A stretch of 60,923 bases of DNA from Anaerolineae bacterium CG2_30_57_67. Lineage in GTDB: Bacteria > Chloroflexota > Anaerolineae > Anaerolineales > Villigracilaceae. The notes under the pieces were generated by a model. It made no database searches. It saw only the letters and a program-made list of their open reading frames with translations, and was not told the DNA's origin. Shown piece after piece: positions 1-7,593 of this stretch. Where the stretch lies: NCBI GenBank assembly GCA_001872455.1, contig MNXJ01000015.1:1-60923 (forward strand), read 5' to 3'. The first letter of the stretch is position 1. Every line of letters starts with the position of its first letter. Position numbers and translations under genes: made by a program.

Positions 1-181
1 TCGGGCGTGAGTCTTTTTCTGAATACAGAACCGCAAAGGATTGCTCGTCAATACGGCTGAAGAATTCTTTGTAGAAGGCGCCTGCCCAGGAGTTCTCCAG
101 ACGTTTGCGTTGTTTCTCTGGCAGTTCGCTGGCGGCGCTGATCAATGCGGGTTGTTGGTGTTTGGTGTTTTTTCTGAACAT
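1..181 (-). CDS. IS1182-type transposase, N-terminal fragment cut by the window edge
   Basis: The minus strand from ATG 181 to the window edge encodes 60 residues that begin MFRKNTKHQQPAL, followed by LPEKQRKRLENSWAG and FYKEFFSRIDE. I recognise this as the start of IS1182-family transposases, which are DDE enzymes of about 450-550 residues. The catalytic part lies outside the window. No Shine-Dalgarno sequence precedes the ATG; instead a TATAAT hexamer sits 6 nt upstream. The start lies only 8 nt beyond the stop codon of the convergently read-into beta-helix gene, which suggests the element is inserted in that gene's 3' end. Family assignment rests on memory of the N-terminal motif. Confidence 0.72.
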   Translation of the reverse strand, partial: MFRKNTKHQQPALISAASELPEKQRKRLENSWAGAFYKEFFSRIDEQSFAVLYSEKDSRP

Positions 182-187
182 GCCCTG

Positions 188-193
188 ATTATA
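188..193 (-). promoter_or_regulatory. -10 hexamer TATAAT of the transposase gene, 6 nt before ATG
   Basis: On the minus strand TATAAT is followed by CAGGGC and the ATG at 181. A transcript starting 6-7 nt after the hexamer would begin at the start codon and be leaderless. No clear -35 box is visible. Confidence 0.45.
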
Positions 194-2102
194 TTAAATT
201 TTTGCCAATTTGAGGAGGGGTGGCTACCCTTTTTGCAGTGGAGTCATCATTGATTCCGAAAAGAAGCACACCCCGGTCAATGTTGGCACTGGCAGGCTGA
301 AGGCTGAAATCTCCTGCCATGGGATTTGTCAGACCTGGCGGCGTTTCCCAGCCGGCGCATTCCAACTGGGTGGCGGCGCACAGCTCAGCCATGGTTTGAT
401 AGTTCTTATTCTCCCATTTAAAGTGCGGGGCTTGCGCTCCACGCACGGTGTACCAGTTATCATTTGTCCAATCGTTGCTGCTGGAGCCTGTAAATGCTTC
501 TTCAAAAGCATAGCCAGCGCCCTGAAAAATATTATTACGCATCACCGTATTCTTTGCCAACGTAATCATGCTCATGGCATTTAAGCCGGGTTGATTGCTA
601 TAAAACGTGTTGTGATAAAAGAAAACCTTGCCCTGTGAATTGCGACTCCACTTGATGCTGGTGCTGCTAAAATTGGAAACCAGCAAGCGCATCACCCAGA
701 CCGGTCCTTGCGTCACCGGCGCAATCGAAATGCCCACCAGCGTGGTATCAATGCGGTTATTGCGAAAACGCTGATTGACGCACGCGCCCTCCGGCTCCAG
801 CGCGTCGTCGCTGATGTGGTGAATGGAATTGTTGTAAATATCCGCATCAAAGGCAAAGTCGGGGTTGTTCATGGCCGCCGAAGTGCCGGTGTAAATGCCG
901 TTGAAAAAATGATGGATTTCGTTGTTGCGCACAATCGCACCAATGTGACCGCGCAGCACAATGCCCGTGCCTTCCATCGAAGTCGCCTTGACGGCATTCC
1001 ACGGCCATTCATTGACCGGCGGGTCGAAAATCAGGTTCGACTCAATGCGCGTGTCATTGCCCTGCGTTTCATTTCCGTCCCAGTTGATGAAAATTCCCAA
1101 CTGCATGTGATGAATTTTGTTGCGGCGAATGACGATGTGCGAGGCGTTGGTGGCGCACACGCCGCAGCCCGAGTAACGCGCGCCATAGTAGCGCATTTCA
1201 AAACCTTCAATCCAAATCCAATCACGCTTGTTGATGTCAAAAACATGGCTCAAGAGCGGCGCCTGCCAGGTATGTTTTCCCGGGTCGTCAATGCTGCGCA
1301 CATACAAACGACCGGTTTTTGAGTCGTAAAACCAGCCTTCGCGCATCTGAACTTTGTTGTGGCCCGAGCTTTTCTTCAAATCCGCCAGGGTATCGTAATT
1401 GTAAAAACGCCCGTTGTCGCGTCCCAAATAACTGATGAACCGCCCCAGTTTGATGAACCAGACCTTGTTGCCCTGCGATTTCCAGGCCGCGCCCGCCAGC
1501 GATTCGGCCCCGTCGAGCAGCGCCCCGCTCCCGGCGGCTTTGACCTGAATCCAGGCATTCGGCGCACCCGACGCTGGAAAAGAAAGCGACTCGCGGTAAA
1601 CGCCATCCGCCACGAGAACTTGGGTTCTGGCTGTGGCGTGATTGATGCCCTCCTGAATGGTTTTGAAAGGCGCGGCAGACGAGCCATCACCCGCCGCGCG
1701 CGCCGCGCTGTTCACATAAATAATTTTGGTGAGCGTGAAAACCAGGTCGGTGGGCTGAGTGGTAAACGCGCCGCTGACTTCCTGCGCGCCGTCACTGACT
1801 TTGACTTCGTAGGCGCTGGCGGCGCTCAGCCCGAACAAACTGCCCACCAGCCGCCCATCGGGAATATGAACCAGCGGTTGGGCATTTTTCCACTGGCTTT
1901 CGCCACTTTTGCGGTACACCACCTGCGCCGAAGAGTCCAATGGCCTGCCGCCCAATACCAGCCCGGCGGTTTCGATGTTGGCAATCACCGTCAGCTGCGC
2001 GCCGTTGGCGGCCAGCGGCGGCGTTTGTCCGCCCGCCGGAAGCGCCGCCAGCGACAAAATGAGCACAAGAGCAGAAAAAACAATCAGACGCAGGCTTTTC
2101 AT
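189..2102 (-). CDS. Secreted parallel beta-helix protein (pectate-lyase-like fold), probably 3'-truncated
   Basis: The start at 2102 is preceded by AAGGAG at good spacing and followed by a signal peptide (MKSLRLIVFSALVLILSL, cleavage near A-x-G), so an upstream in-frame ATG at 2162 is not used. The 637-residue product has a short beta-sandwich-like region of about 120 residues, then a right-handed beta-helix that starts at IYVNSAARAAGDGSSAAPF, a typical opening of secreted polysaccharide-active or DUF1565-type helices. Repeated N-x-I, HH-x and NN-x-I-H turns (such as IVRNNEIHH, FRNNRID and MRNNIF) mark the coils. No catalytic set can be assigned. It is the last gene of a folD-cytochrome c-beta-helix run (11 nt gap). 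The C-terminus ends abruptly at an insertion sequence, so a few residues are probably lost or replaced. Confidence 0.75.
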   Translation of the reverse strand: MKSLRLIVFSALVLILSLAALPAGGQTPPLAANGAQLTVIANIETAGLVLGGRPLDSSAQVVYRKSGESQWKNAQPLVHIPDGRLVGSLFGLSAASAYEVKVSDGAQEVSGAFTTQPTDLVFTLTKIIYVNSAARAAGDGSSAAPFKTIQEGINHATARTQVLVADGVYRESLSFPASGAPNAWIQVKAAGSGALLDGAESLAGAAWKSQGNKVWFIKLGRFISYLGRDNGRFYNYDTLADLKKSSGHNKVQMREGWFYDSKTGRLYVRSIDDPGKHTWQAPLLSHVFDINKRDWIWIEGFEMRYYGARYSGCGVCATNASHIVIRRNKIHHMQLGIFINWDGNETQGNDTRIESNLIFDPPVNEWPWNAVKATSMEGTGIVLRGHIGAIVRNNEIHHFFNGIYTGTSAAMNNPDFAFDADIYNNSIHHISDDALEPEGACVNQRFRNNRIDTTLVGISIAPVTQGPVWVMRLLVSNFSSTSIKWSRNSQGKVFFYHNTFYSNQPGLNAMSMITLAKNTVMRNNIFQGAGYAFEEAFTGSSSNDWTNDNWYTVRGAQAPHFKWENKNYQTMAELCAATQLECAGWETPPGLTNPMAGDFSLQPASANIDRGVLLFGINDDSTAKRVATPPQIGKNLI

Positions 2103-2113
2103 GGCGTTGCTCC

Positions 2114-3025
2114 TTATCGGCTGCCAAACGGTACAGGCGGCGCGGCTTGCAAATACGCCCAAACAGCGGCAATTTCATCATCGCTGAAGTATTGGTAGGA
2201 AGTCCAGGGCATGTACTGCGGGTCAATTTGGCGGCTGTGACAGGTGACGCCCGCGCGGAGAATTTTCTTGAAGCCGTCAAACGTCCAGTACGGTAAGGGG
2301 CGTTCCTCGCTGGTGGTGAGATTGGCGGGCCAGGGATAATCATCGGGGAAAGCGGGGATGCGCCCGCCGGAAAGCGTCGGCCCGTGACAGACCTTGCACG
2401 AAAGCGACAGGTATTCGCCGTACTGCGGGGTGATGCCCGCTGCGGGCGCGGACGGGCGCGGCGCGTTTTGCGGAATCATTTCAGCGGGGATGAAAGTGAT
2501 TTCTTTGACCAGCGTCATCACCACCCGCCCGGTAAGGGAAATTGTGCTGGGCGGCAGGTAATTTATCAGCGGCGGAACGCTTTTGATGAAGGCGATGATT
2601 TTCCCCAGATCACCGTCGCTGAGGAAATAAAATTCGGTGGCGGGCATGAACAGCAGCGGCGTACCATCCGGGCGAAGGCCGCGCCGAATGGCGCGCACCC
2701 AATCTTCGTCGCGGTAGGCTGCGCCAATTCCGCCTGCGCCGCGCGTCAGGTTGCTGGCGATGACTTCGCCGAGCGCCGGGTTGGACAGATAAACTTTGCC
2801 TTCAAGGTGGTCGCCGTGACAGGCGAGACAGCCGCGATAGCCGAAGATGCGGCGGCCCGCTTCCAGCGAGGCGGCGTCGGTTGGCAGGGCAACGCTTTCA
2901 GCGGGCAGGTTGTAGATTTTCGTCTGGCGCGCGCGGGTCGAGAAGTAAATTCCAGCGAGCGCCAACGCCAACAGGCCGAAAATTCCCATCGCTGTCAGCA
3001 ACGCCCGCTGGAGGAAAACGCGCAT
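2114..3025 (-). CDS. Membrane-anchored dihaem cytochrome c
   Basis: The 303-residue protein has an N-terminal membrane anchor or signal (residues 7-28) and two class I cytochrome c domains. The haem motifs are CLACH at 66-70 and CKVCH at 210-214. Candidate axial methionines are M127 in the first domain (LLFMPAT) and the methionine of QYMPWTS in the second. The layout resembles dihaem subunits that feed electrons to alcohol or aldehyde dehydrogenases or to oxidases, but no partner dehydrogenase lies nearby. It starts 7 nt after folD and ends 11 nt before the beta-helix gene, so the three are probably co-transcribed. An extracytoplasmic electron-transfer role is known for the family; its partner is unknown. 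Confidence 0.85.
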   Translation of the reverse strand: MRVFLQRALLTAMGIFGLLALALAGIYFSTRARQTKIYNLPAESVALPTDAASLEAGRRIFGYRGCLACHGDHLEGKVYLSNPALGEVIASNLTRGAGGIGAAYRDEDWVRAIRRGLRPDGTPLLFMPATEFYFLSDGDLGKIIAFIKSVPPLINYLPPSTISLTGRVVMTLVKEITFIPAEMIPQNAPRPSAPAAGITPQYGEYLSLSCKVCHGPTLSGGRIPAFPDDYPWPANLTTSEERPLPYWTFDGFKKILRAGVTCHSRQIDPQYMPWTSYQYFSDDEIAAVWAYLQAAPPVPFGSR

Positions 3026-3032
3026 GGACGGC

Positions 3033-3911
3033 CTATCCCTGCTGAATTTGCGCCGCGCGGAGCGTGTTTTTCATCAGCATGGCAATCGTCATCGGGCCGA
3101 CGCCGCCCGGGACGGGGGTCAGAAAACCAGCCACTTCGCGGGCCTCCTCGAAACAGACATCCCCCACCAGGCGGTGACCGCTCTTTTTGGTCGAGTCGGG
3201 GATGGCGTTGATGCCCACGTCTATCACCGCGGCACCGGGTTTAATCCAATTGCCGCGCACCATTTCAGCTTTGCCGATGGCGGCAATCAAAATATCGGCC
3301 TGGCGGACGACTTGCGGCAGGTTTTTGGTGCGCGAATGGCAAACGGTGACGGTGGCGTTTTTGCCAATCAACAGCAGCGCGGCGGGCATACCGACGATAT
3401 TGGAGCGCCCCAGCACGATGGCGTTGGCGCCTTCGATTTTGACTCCGGCCTGTTCGAGCAGGTAAATGCAGCCGTAGGGCGTGCAGGGGACAAAGAGCGG
3501 TTCGCGCCCTTTTTGCGCCAGGCGGCCAATGTTGAGCGGCGAAAAGCCGTCCACGTCTTTTTCGATGCTAACCAGCGCCAGCACGCGCTCTTCATTCAAA
3601 TGCGCGGGCAGAGGCAGCTGCACCAAAATCCCGTTGACGGCGGGGTCAGCGTTCAGGGCGCGGATTTCGGCTTCGAGCGCTTCCTGCGAAATGTCGGCGG
3701 GCAGCGGGCGATGGTAGGAAACCATGCCGAGTTCCTGGCAGGCTTTTTGTTTGGCGGCGACATAGGCCGCCGAATCGGGCCGGTCGCCGACCAGGACGGT
3801 TGCCAGGCCGGGGCGGGCCTTGCCCTGTGCGGCGCGGGCGGCGACTTCGGCGGCGACGGTTTGGCGTACCTGCTGGGCGATTTCTTTTCCATCAATCAGT
3901 TGAGCAGTCAT
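3033..3911 (-). CDS. folD: Bifunctional methylenetetrahydrofolate dehydrogenase / methenyl-THF cyclohydrolase FolD
   Basis: FolD interconverts 5,10-methylene-THF, 5,10-methenyl-THF and 10-formyl-THF with NADP in the cytoplasm. The 292-residue length is standard. Visible motifs are Y50-x3-K54 (YVAAK, with the catalytic lysine), GILVQLPLP, DVDGF, the dinucleotide loop GRSNIVGMP and the signature PVPGGVGPMT near the C-terminus. The start at 3911 is supported by GGAGG 7 nt upstream. It leads a run with the dihaem cytochrome and beta-helix genes. There is no functional link I know of, so the grouping may reflect only shared transcription. A tandem repeat block separates it from mtaB upstream. Confidence 0.97.
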   Translation of the reverse strand: MTAQLIDGKEIAQQVRQTVAAEVAARAAQGKARPGLATVLVGDRPDSAAYVAAKQKACQELGMVSYHRPLPADISQEALEAEIRALNADPAVNGILVQLPLPAHLNEERVLALVSIEKDVDGFSPLNIGRLAQKGREPLFVPCTPYGCIYLLEQAGVKIEGANAIVLGRSNIVGMPAALLLIGKNATVTVCHSRTKNLPQVVRQADILIAAIGKAEMVRGNWIKPGAAVIDVGINAIPDSTKKSGHRLVGDVCFEEAREVAGFLTPVPGGVGPMTIAMLMKNTLRAAQIQQG

Positions 3912-3986
3912 ACAACCTCCGTTTGTGAGAATTTGCGCTGGTTTTTTTATGACAGGATGAAGAGGATAAAGGGGATTTTTTTGTCC

Positions 3987-4226
3987 TTATCCTGTCTGAC
4001 TATCATCCTGTTTATTCTGTCTGACTATCATCCTATTTATTCCGTTTATCCTGTCTGACCATCATCCTGTTTATTCTGTCTGACTATCATCCTATTTATC
4101 CCGTTTATCCTGTCTGACCATCATCCTGTTTATTCTGTCTGACTATCATCCTGTTTATTCCGTTTATCCTGTCTGACTATCATCCTATTTATCCCGTTTA
4201 TCCTGTCTGACCATCATCCTGTCTGA
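3987..4226. repeat. Tandem repeat array, 59-bp period, running into the mtaB stop codon
   Basis: Copies begin with TTATCCTGTCTGAC at 3987, 4046, 4105 and 4164, then at 4198. The first three spacings are exactly 59 bp; the last unit is shortened to 34 bp and the fifth is partial. Each unit is itself two diverged halves around the core GACTATCATCCT. The array fills the folD-mtaB gap and supplies the last codons and stop of mtaB. A single related GACAGGAT-type stretch lies at 3951-3965 and another near 19398. There are no spacers of constant length and no cas genes, so this is not CRISPR. Confidence 0.9.
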
Positions 4227-5487
4227 TTTCACCGCGCAAAAGCTCGTCTTCCAGCATGATTAACTGCACAGCGTCAATCTGATTCCAGCGCGGCTGCGGC
4301 GCGAAAGCGGCCACACGCAGATAATTGCCGCTCAATCCTTCCATTTGCCAGCCCAACGCGCCGCGCTCGCTGACCGATTCCCATAAGACTGGCAGAGTTT
4401 TGCCAACAAAACCGGCGCGGTAGGCGGCGGCGCTGAGGGCGGTCACTTGCCGCAGTTGCGCGCCGCGCTCTTTTTTCACATCCAGCGGCAAGTGATTTTT
4501 CATGCGCGCGGCGGGCGTGCCGGGGCGCGGCGAGTAGGTGAAAACATGCGCGGCGGCAAACTGCATTTCGGTCACAAACGCCAGCGTTTCGGCAAATTCT
4601 TCGTCGCTTTCGCCGGGGAAACCGGCGATGATGTCGGTGGAAATCGCCACGCCGGGGAGGACCCGCCGCGCCGTTTCGACCAGCCGCCGGAACGACTGCG
4701 GCGTAATCTTGCGCGCCATGCGCTTGAGCGTGGCGGCGCTGCCCGATTGCAGCGGCAGATGCAGGTGCGGCATCAGGCGCGGATTCTGCCAGAGGGCGAA
4801 AAAGCCCTCGTCCAAATCCCAGGGTTCGAGCGAGGAAAGCCGCAGGCGCGGCGTCTCCGTTTTCGTTAAAATTTCGTCAATCAAGTTACGCAAATCTGCG
4901 CCAAAATCCTGCCCCCACGAGCCGAGGTGGACGCCGGTCAGCACCACTTCCTGCGCGCCACCCGCCAGCGCAAAATCAATATCATTTAAAATATCGGCCA
5001 CCGGGCGCGAACGTCCCGCGCCGCGCGCCAGGGTGGTGATGCAAAATGTGCAGGCGTTGTCGCAGCCGTCCTGCACTTTGATGAAGGCGCGCGTGCGGTG
5101 ATGCAGACCGGGCAAAACCTGGCGTTGCAGCGGTTCGCGCTCGAAGGGCGGAATTTCCACGCCCAGCGTTTCGGCCACCAGCCACTCTTTGCGCTGGTTG
5201 GGAATTACGCGGACGACGTTGGGCAAATCGGCGGCGGCCTGCGGCTGAAGGGTGGACCAGCAACCGGTGACGATGATTTCCCCGGCCCCAGCGCGCGCCG
5301 CCCGCCGAATTTTCTGGCGCGAATCGGCGGCGGCTTCGCTGGTGACGGCGCAGGTATTAACCACCACCCAGTCGGCTTCGGCGGGCTGGGCGACAATGTT
5401 GTGCCCTTCGGCGCGGAATTGGCGCGCCATTTGTTCAATTTCCGCCTGATTCAGGCGGCAGCCAATCGTATCGAGGTAAATTTTCAT
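4198..5487 (-). CDS. mtaB: tRNA t6A37 methylthiotransferase MtaB (radical SAM, two Fe-S clusters)
   Basis: MtaB adds a methylthio group to N6-threonylcarbamoyladenosine-37 of tRNA. The N-terminal UPF0004 domain has cluster cysteines C10 (IGCRLNQ), C46 (NTCAVT) and C76 (TGCWS). The radical SAM motif is C142-x3-C146-x2-C149 (CDNACTFC). LHLPLQSGS and TDIIAGFPGE are typical, and a C-terminal TRAM-like part follows. MtaB is favoured over MiaB and RimO by the IGCRLNQ and NTCAVT wording. The start overlaps the stop of the upstream lipoprotein gene by ATGA, so translation is probably coupled. The last residues (QDDGQTG) are encoded by a tandem repeat, so the C-terminus may be a recent extension. Confidence 0.92.
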   Translation of the reverse strand: MKIYLDTIGCRLNQAEIEQMARQFRAEGHNIVAQPAEADWVVVNTCAVTSEAAADSRQKIRRAARAGAGEIIVTGCWSTLQPQAAADLPNVVRVIPNQRKEWLVAETLGVEIPPFEREPLQRQVLPGLHHRTRAFIKVQDGCDNACTFCITTLARGAGRSRPVADILNDIDFALAGGAQEVVLTGVHLGSWGQDFGADLRNLIDEILTKTETPRLRLSSLEPWDLDEGFFALWQNPRLMPHLHLPLQSGSAATLKRMARKITPQSFRRLVETARRVLPGVAISTDIIAGFPGESDEEFAETLAFVTEMQFAAAHVFTYSPRPGTPAARMKNHLPLDVKKERGAQLRQVTALSAAAYRAGFVGKTLPVLWESVSERGALGWQMEGLSGNYLRVAAFAPQPRWNQIDAVQLIMLEDELLRGEIRQDDGQTG

Positions 5488-6125
5488 GGTTTGCGCACAA
5501 TAAAATCGTCAAAAAGCACCGCCGCGCCGGGGGTTTCAAAGGTTCCGGCCAGCAGGCCAACATCGCCGCGCGAAAAATCCGCATCCTGCGCCGAAAGCGC
5601 CAGATGGTCGTTGATGTAGAGAATCAGAAAATCGGAGACGCAGTCGGCGCGCAGGCGGTTGACCTGCCCGCCGGTGAGAATTTCCGGGCGGCGGGTCATC
5701 TCTGAGCCGGTCAGCAGAATCGCCTGCCCGGCAGACATTTTTCCGATGGCGGCGTAGCCATCCGCGCTGATGATGAAAAAATAAAAGTTGGTGTCATCCA
5801 CATAGCGGCAAAGCACGCCCATGCGGTTGGAATACGGTTCGCCCGCGGCGCGCAGACGCGCATCCACGCGCACATCGTCCAGCGCCAGGCCGGGATGCGC
5901 CCAAATCTGGGCGTTGGCGGGCTTGACGTACATGCGAAAAGCGCCTTCCTGATAGGCGGCCACGCCGCCTTCAGCGTTGAGCGTGCCCCAACCGCTCTGC
6001 GGATTGGAAAAATCATCGCTGAAAAGCGTGCTGCCCGAAGCAAAAAAACGCTCGCCAAAGCCGGGCGCGGCGCGGCAGCCCGCAAGCAAGAGCAGCAGGG
6101 TAAGGAGAAGAGGAGAGTGTTTCAT
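5484..6125 (-). CDS. Lipoprotein with a LamG/DUF1080-like beta-sandwich domain
   Basis: The 213-residue product has a lipoprotein signal (MKHSPLLLTLLLLLAGC, lipidated C17). Its body begins LFSDDFSNPQSGW, a signature of concanavalin-like (LamG or 3-keto-disaccharide hydrolase DUF1080) domains common in Chloroflexota lipoproteins, and ends LFDDFIVRKP as these domains do. No enzyme activity is claimed. A TAGAAT hexamer lies 9 nt before the ATG. The 3' end overlaps mtaB by 4 nt, which is an odd pairing of an envelope protein with a tRNA-modifying enzyme. The protein probably sits on the outer face of the cytoplasmic membrane. Confidence 0.75.
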   Translation of the reverse strand: MKHSPLLLTLLLLLAGCRAAPGFGERFFASGSTLFSDDFSNPQSGWGTLNAEGGVAAYQEGAFRMYVKPANAQIWAHPGLALDDVRVDARLRAAGEPYSNRMGVLCRYVDDTNFYFFIISADGYAAIGKMSAGQAILLTGSEMTRRPEILTGGQVNRLRADCVSDFLILYINDHLALSAQDADFSRGDVGLLAGTFETPGAAVLFDDFIVRKP

Positions 6126-6134
6126 TTTTTCTTC

Positions 6135-6140
6135 ATTCTA
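6135..6140 (-). promoter_or_regulatory. -10-like TAGAAT, 9 nt before the lipoprotein ATG
   Basis: On the minus strand TAGAAT is followed by GAAGAAAAA and ATG 6125. The GAAGAA could also serve as a weak ribosome site, so leaderless use is less certain here than elsewhere in the window. Confidence 0.35.
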
Positions 6141-6161
6141 CCGTAACGCGGGCGGGCGCGG

Positions 6162-7523
6162 TTAAGGAAAATAGCGCTCCAGCACGCGCCGCGCCGCGTC
6201 GCCGGTTGCGCCCGCCGGGTCGAGCGCGGCGGCCTGCTCAAAATGTGGACGGGCTTGCGCCAAATCTCCGGCGTTGAAGAACAACAACCCCAAATGAAAC
6301 TGCGGCGCGGCTTCGGCGGGCGCCAGTTCTGCCGCGCGGACGAACATGCGCCGGGCGCTTTCAGCGTTACCCAGCGCCAGCAGAACTCGTCCCAGCGCGT
6401 CAGGATTGCGCCAGTCGTCCGGCGCGAGCGATACCGCTTTCAGCGCGGCGGGCAGACCGCTTTCGCGCAGGTAACTCTCATTTGTGGCGCAAAAAACGGC
6501 CAGCGCGCGCCAGGGTTCGGGGTCTAGCGGGGCAAGCGCAACTGCTATGCGATAATGTTCATACGCCGCAATCAAATCGCCCGACTGAACGTAGGCTTCG
6601 CCCAACGCCAACTGCCAGGTTGGCGACTGCGGCTCCAGCGTGGCGGCGTGCGTAAAAGCCTCCAACGCGCGCGCAGAGTCACCGGCGCGCTGCCAGTACA
6701 GCCCGGCCCGCGCCAGTGTTGCGGCGTTCGTGGGCGCAAGCGTGAGCGCGCGTTGCAGGGCCGGCCAGGCCAAGTCTGAACCATTTTGTTGACGTGCCTC
6801 GCCCAGCCAGGCCCAGGCTTCGGCATAATTAGGGTTGGCTTGTGCGGCGCGGGTAAATGCCCGTTCGGCCAGCGGCCAATTTCCCAGCGCGGCCAGCGCA
6901 CGCCCACAAACCACGCGCTGGTAGGCTATATCATCCACTGCCAGCGCCTCGTTCAAGGCGGCGGCAGCGACGGCGTAACGGGAGTCAGTCTTCGGGTCGA
7001 GGCTGCGCGCGGCATCCAACTCAGGGCGCGCCAACGCCGGGGTCTCGCTCATCCACCACAAGGCCAGCGAAAATCTCAATTCAACATCATTTTGGAAAAG
7101 GTCTACACCGTGAATTAGCGTTCGCTCTACGGCAGAATCCTGTCCGAGGCGTTGATACGCTTCGGACAGGCGGAGAAACAACGCCGCCGAAGCCTGGTCG
7201 CCGTTGGTGAAGGTTTCCCAGGTTTCCAACGCTTGCTGTTGCGCTCCCAATTGCCAATGCGCCTCGCCCAGCACCAGCGCTCCTTGTGTAGAAATTGCCC
7301 CACGCTCGCGGGCAGCCTCCAGAAGGCGCACGGTATCGGGGTAGGCTTGTTTGTCAAAGGCGGCAATAGCGGCCTGCTCCAGCAAATCGGCGCGCCAGGG
7401 CAAAAAACGCGCGGCCTGTTCATATTCTCCAGCGCCCAAAAAATGATAACCCTGTAAGGGGAAAAATGATAAAAGCAGTAGTAAAATTATCGTAAGAACG
7501 GCAGGGCGCGGCAGCTTCTTCAT
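6162..7523 (-). CDS. Membrane-anchored tetratricopeptide-repeat protein
   Basis: Starting at ATG 7523, the 453-residue product has one N-terminal membrane helix (PAVLTIILLLLLSFFPL) and then about ten TPR-type helical repeats to the C-terminus, seen as recurring LGEAHWQLG, LAALGNWPLAERAF, AWAWLGEARQQNG, LALGEAYVQSGD and FHLGLLFFNAGDLAQA. TPRs are protein-interaction scaffolds; no partner can be named. The longer reading frame to 7649 would add 42 residues before the helix and would overlap the divergent promoter, so it is rejected. The gene is divergent from the kinase-like gene at 7594, with a 70-bp shared regulatory region holding a -10 hexamer for each direction. Confidence 0.82.
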   Translation of the reverse strand: MKKLPRPAVLTIILLLLLSFFPLQGYHFLGAGEYEQAARFLPWRADLLEQAAIAAFDKQAYPDTVRLLEAARERGAISTQGALVLGEAHWQLGAQQQALETWETFTNGDQASAALFLRLSEAYQRLGQDSAVERTLIHGVDLFQNDVELRFSLALWWMSETPALARPELDAARSLDPKTDSRYAVAAAALNEALAVDDIAYQRVVCGRALAALGNWPLAERAFTRAAQANPNYAEAWAWLGEARQQNGSDLAWPALQRALTLAPTNAATLARAGLYWQRAGDSARALEAFTHAATLEPQSPTWQLALGEAYVQSGDLIAAYEHYRIAVALAPLDPEPWRALAVFCATNESYLRESGLPAALKAVSLAPDDWRNPDALGRVLLALGNAESARRMFVRAAELAPAEAAPQFHLGLLFFNAGDLAQARPHFEQAAALDPAGATGDAARRVLERYFP

Positions 7524-7532
7524 TTTATGGAC

Positions 7533-7538
7533 ATTATA
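7533..7538 (-). promoter_or_regulatory. -10 hexamer TATAAT of the TPR gene, 9 nt before ATG
   Basis: On the minus strand TATAAT is followed by 9 nt and ATG 7523. No Shine-Dalgarno sequence is seen. This matches the leaderless layout of other unit-leading genes here. Confidence 0.45.
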
Positions 7539-7579
7539 AGTCGTTACGCAATCGAAATTATCATAAAAACAAGCCGTGC

Positions 7580-7585
7580 TATAAT
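7580..7585 (+). promoter_or_regulatory. -10 hexamer TATAAT of the kinase-like gene, 8 nt before ATG
   Basis: TATAAT, then CCGAGGCG, then three consecutive ATG codons at 7594, 7597 and 7600. A GAGG within the 8 nt could act as a ribosome site for the third ATG if the transcript began early enough; otherwise the mRNA is leaderless. Confidence 0.45.
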
Positions 7586-7593
7586 CCGAGGCG

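Larger units (their letters stand above)
1..203 (-). mobile_element. Edge of an insertion sequence (IS1182-like), probable end near position 203
   Basis: The transposase fragment and its short 5' region form the edge of an insertion sequence. The boundary is inferred: the beta-helix gene next to it reads normally up to a PPQIG motif at 204-215 and then ends in four odd codons, K-N-L-I and stop, drawn from A/T-rich DNA. Related secreted proteins usually continue after this point with a short G-A-x-E/Y type ending. The other end and the target-site duplication are outside the window, so the exact junction is not proven. Confidence 0.5.

Noticed and set aside
41-253. Plus-strand 70-residue open frame at the left edge
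   Set aside because: It is the antisense of the transposase fragment and the end of the beta-helix gene; it has no ribosome site or recognisable motif.
708-2198. Long plus-strand frames opposite the beta-helix gene
   Set aside because: They are Arg/Ala-rich shadows of a GC-rich gene on the other strand; the beta-helix frame has a signal peptide and family motifs.
3987-4226. Repeat array as a CRISPR
   Set aside because: Units are contiguous 59-bp tandem copies with no unique spacers, and no cas gene is present.
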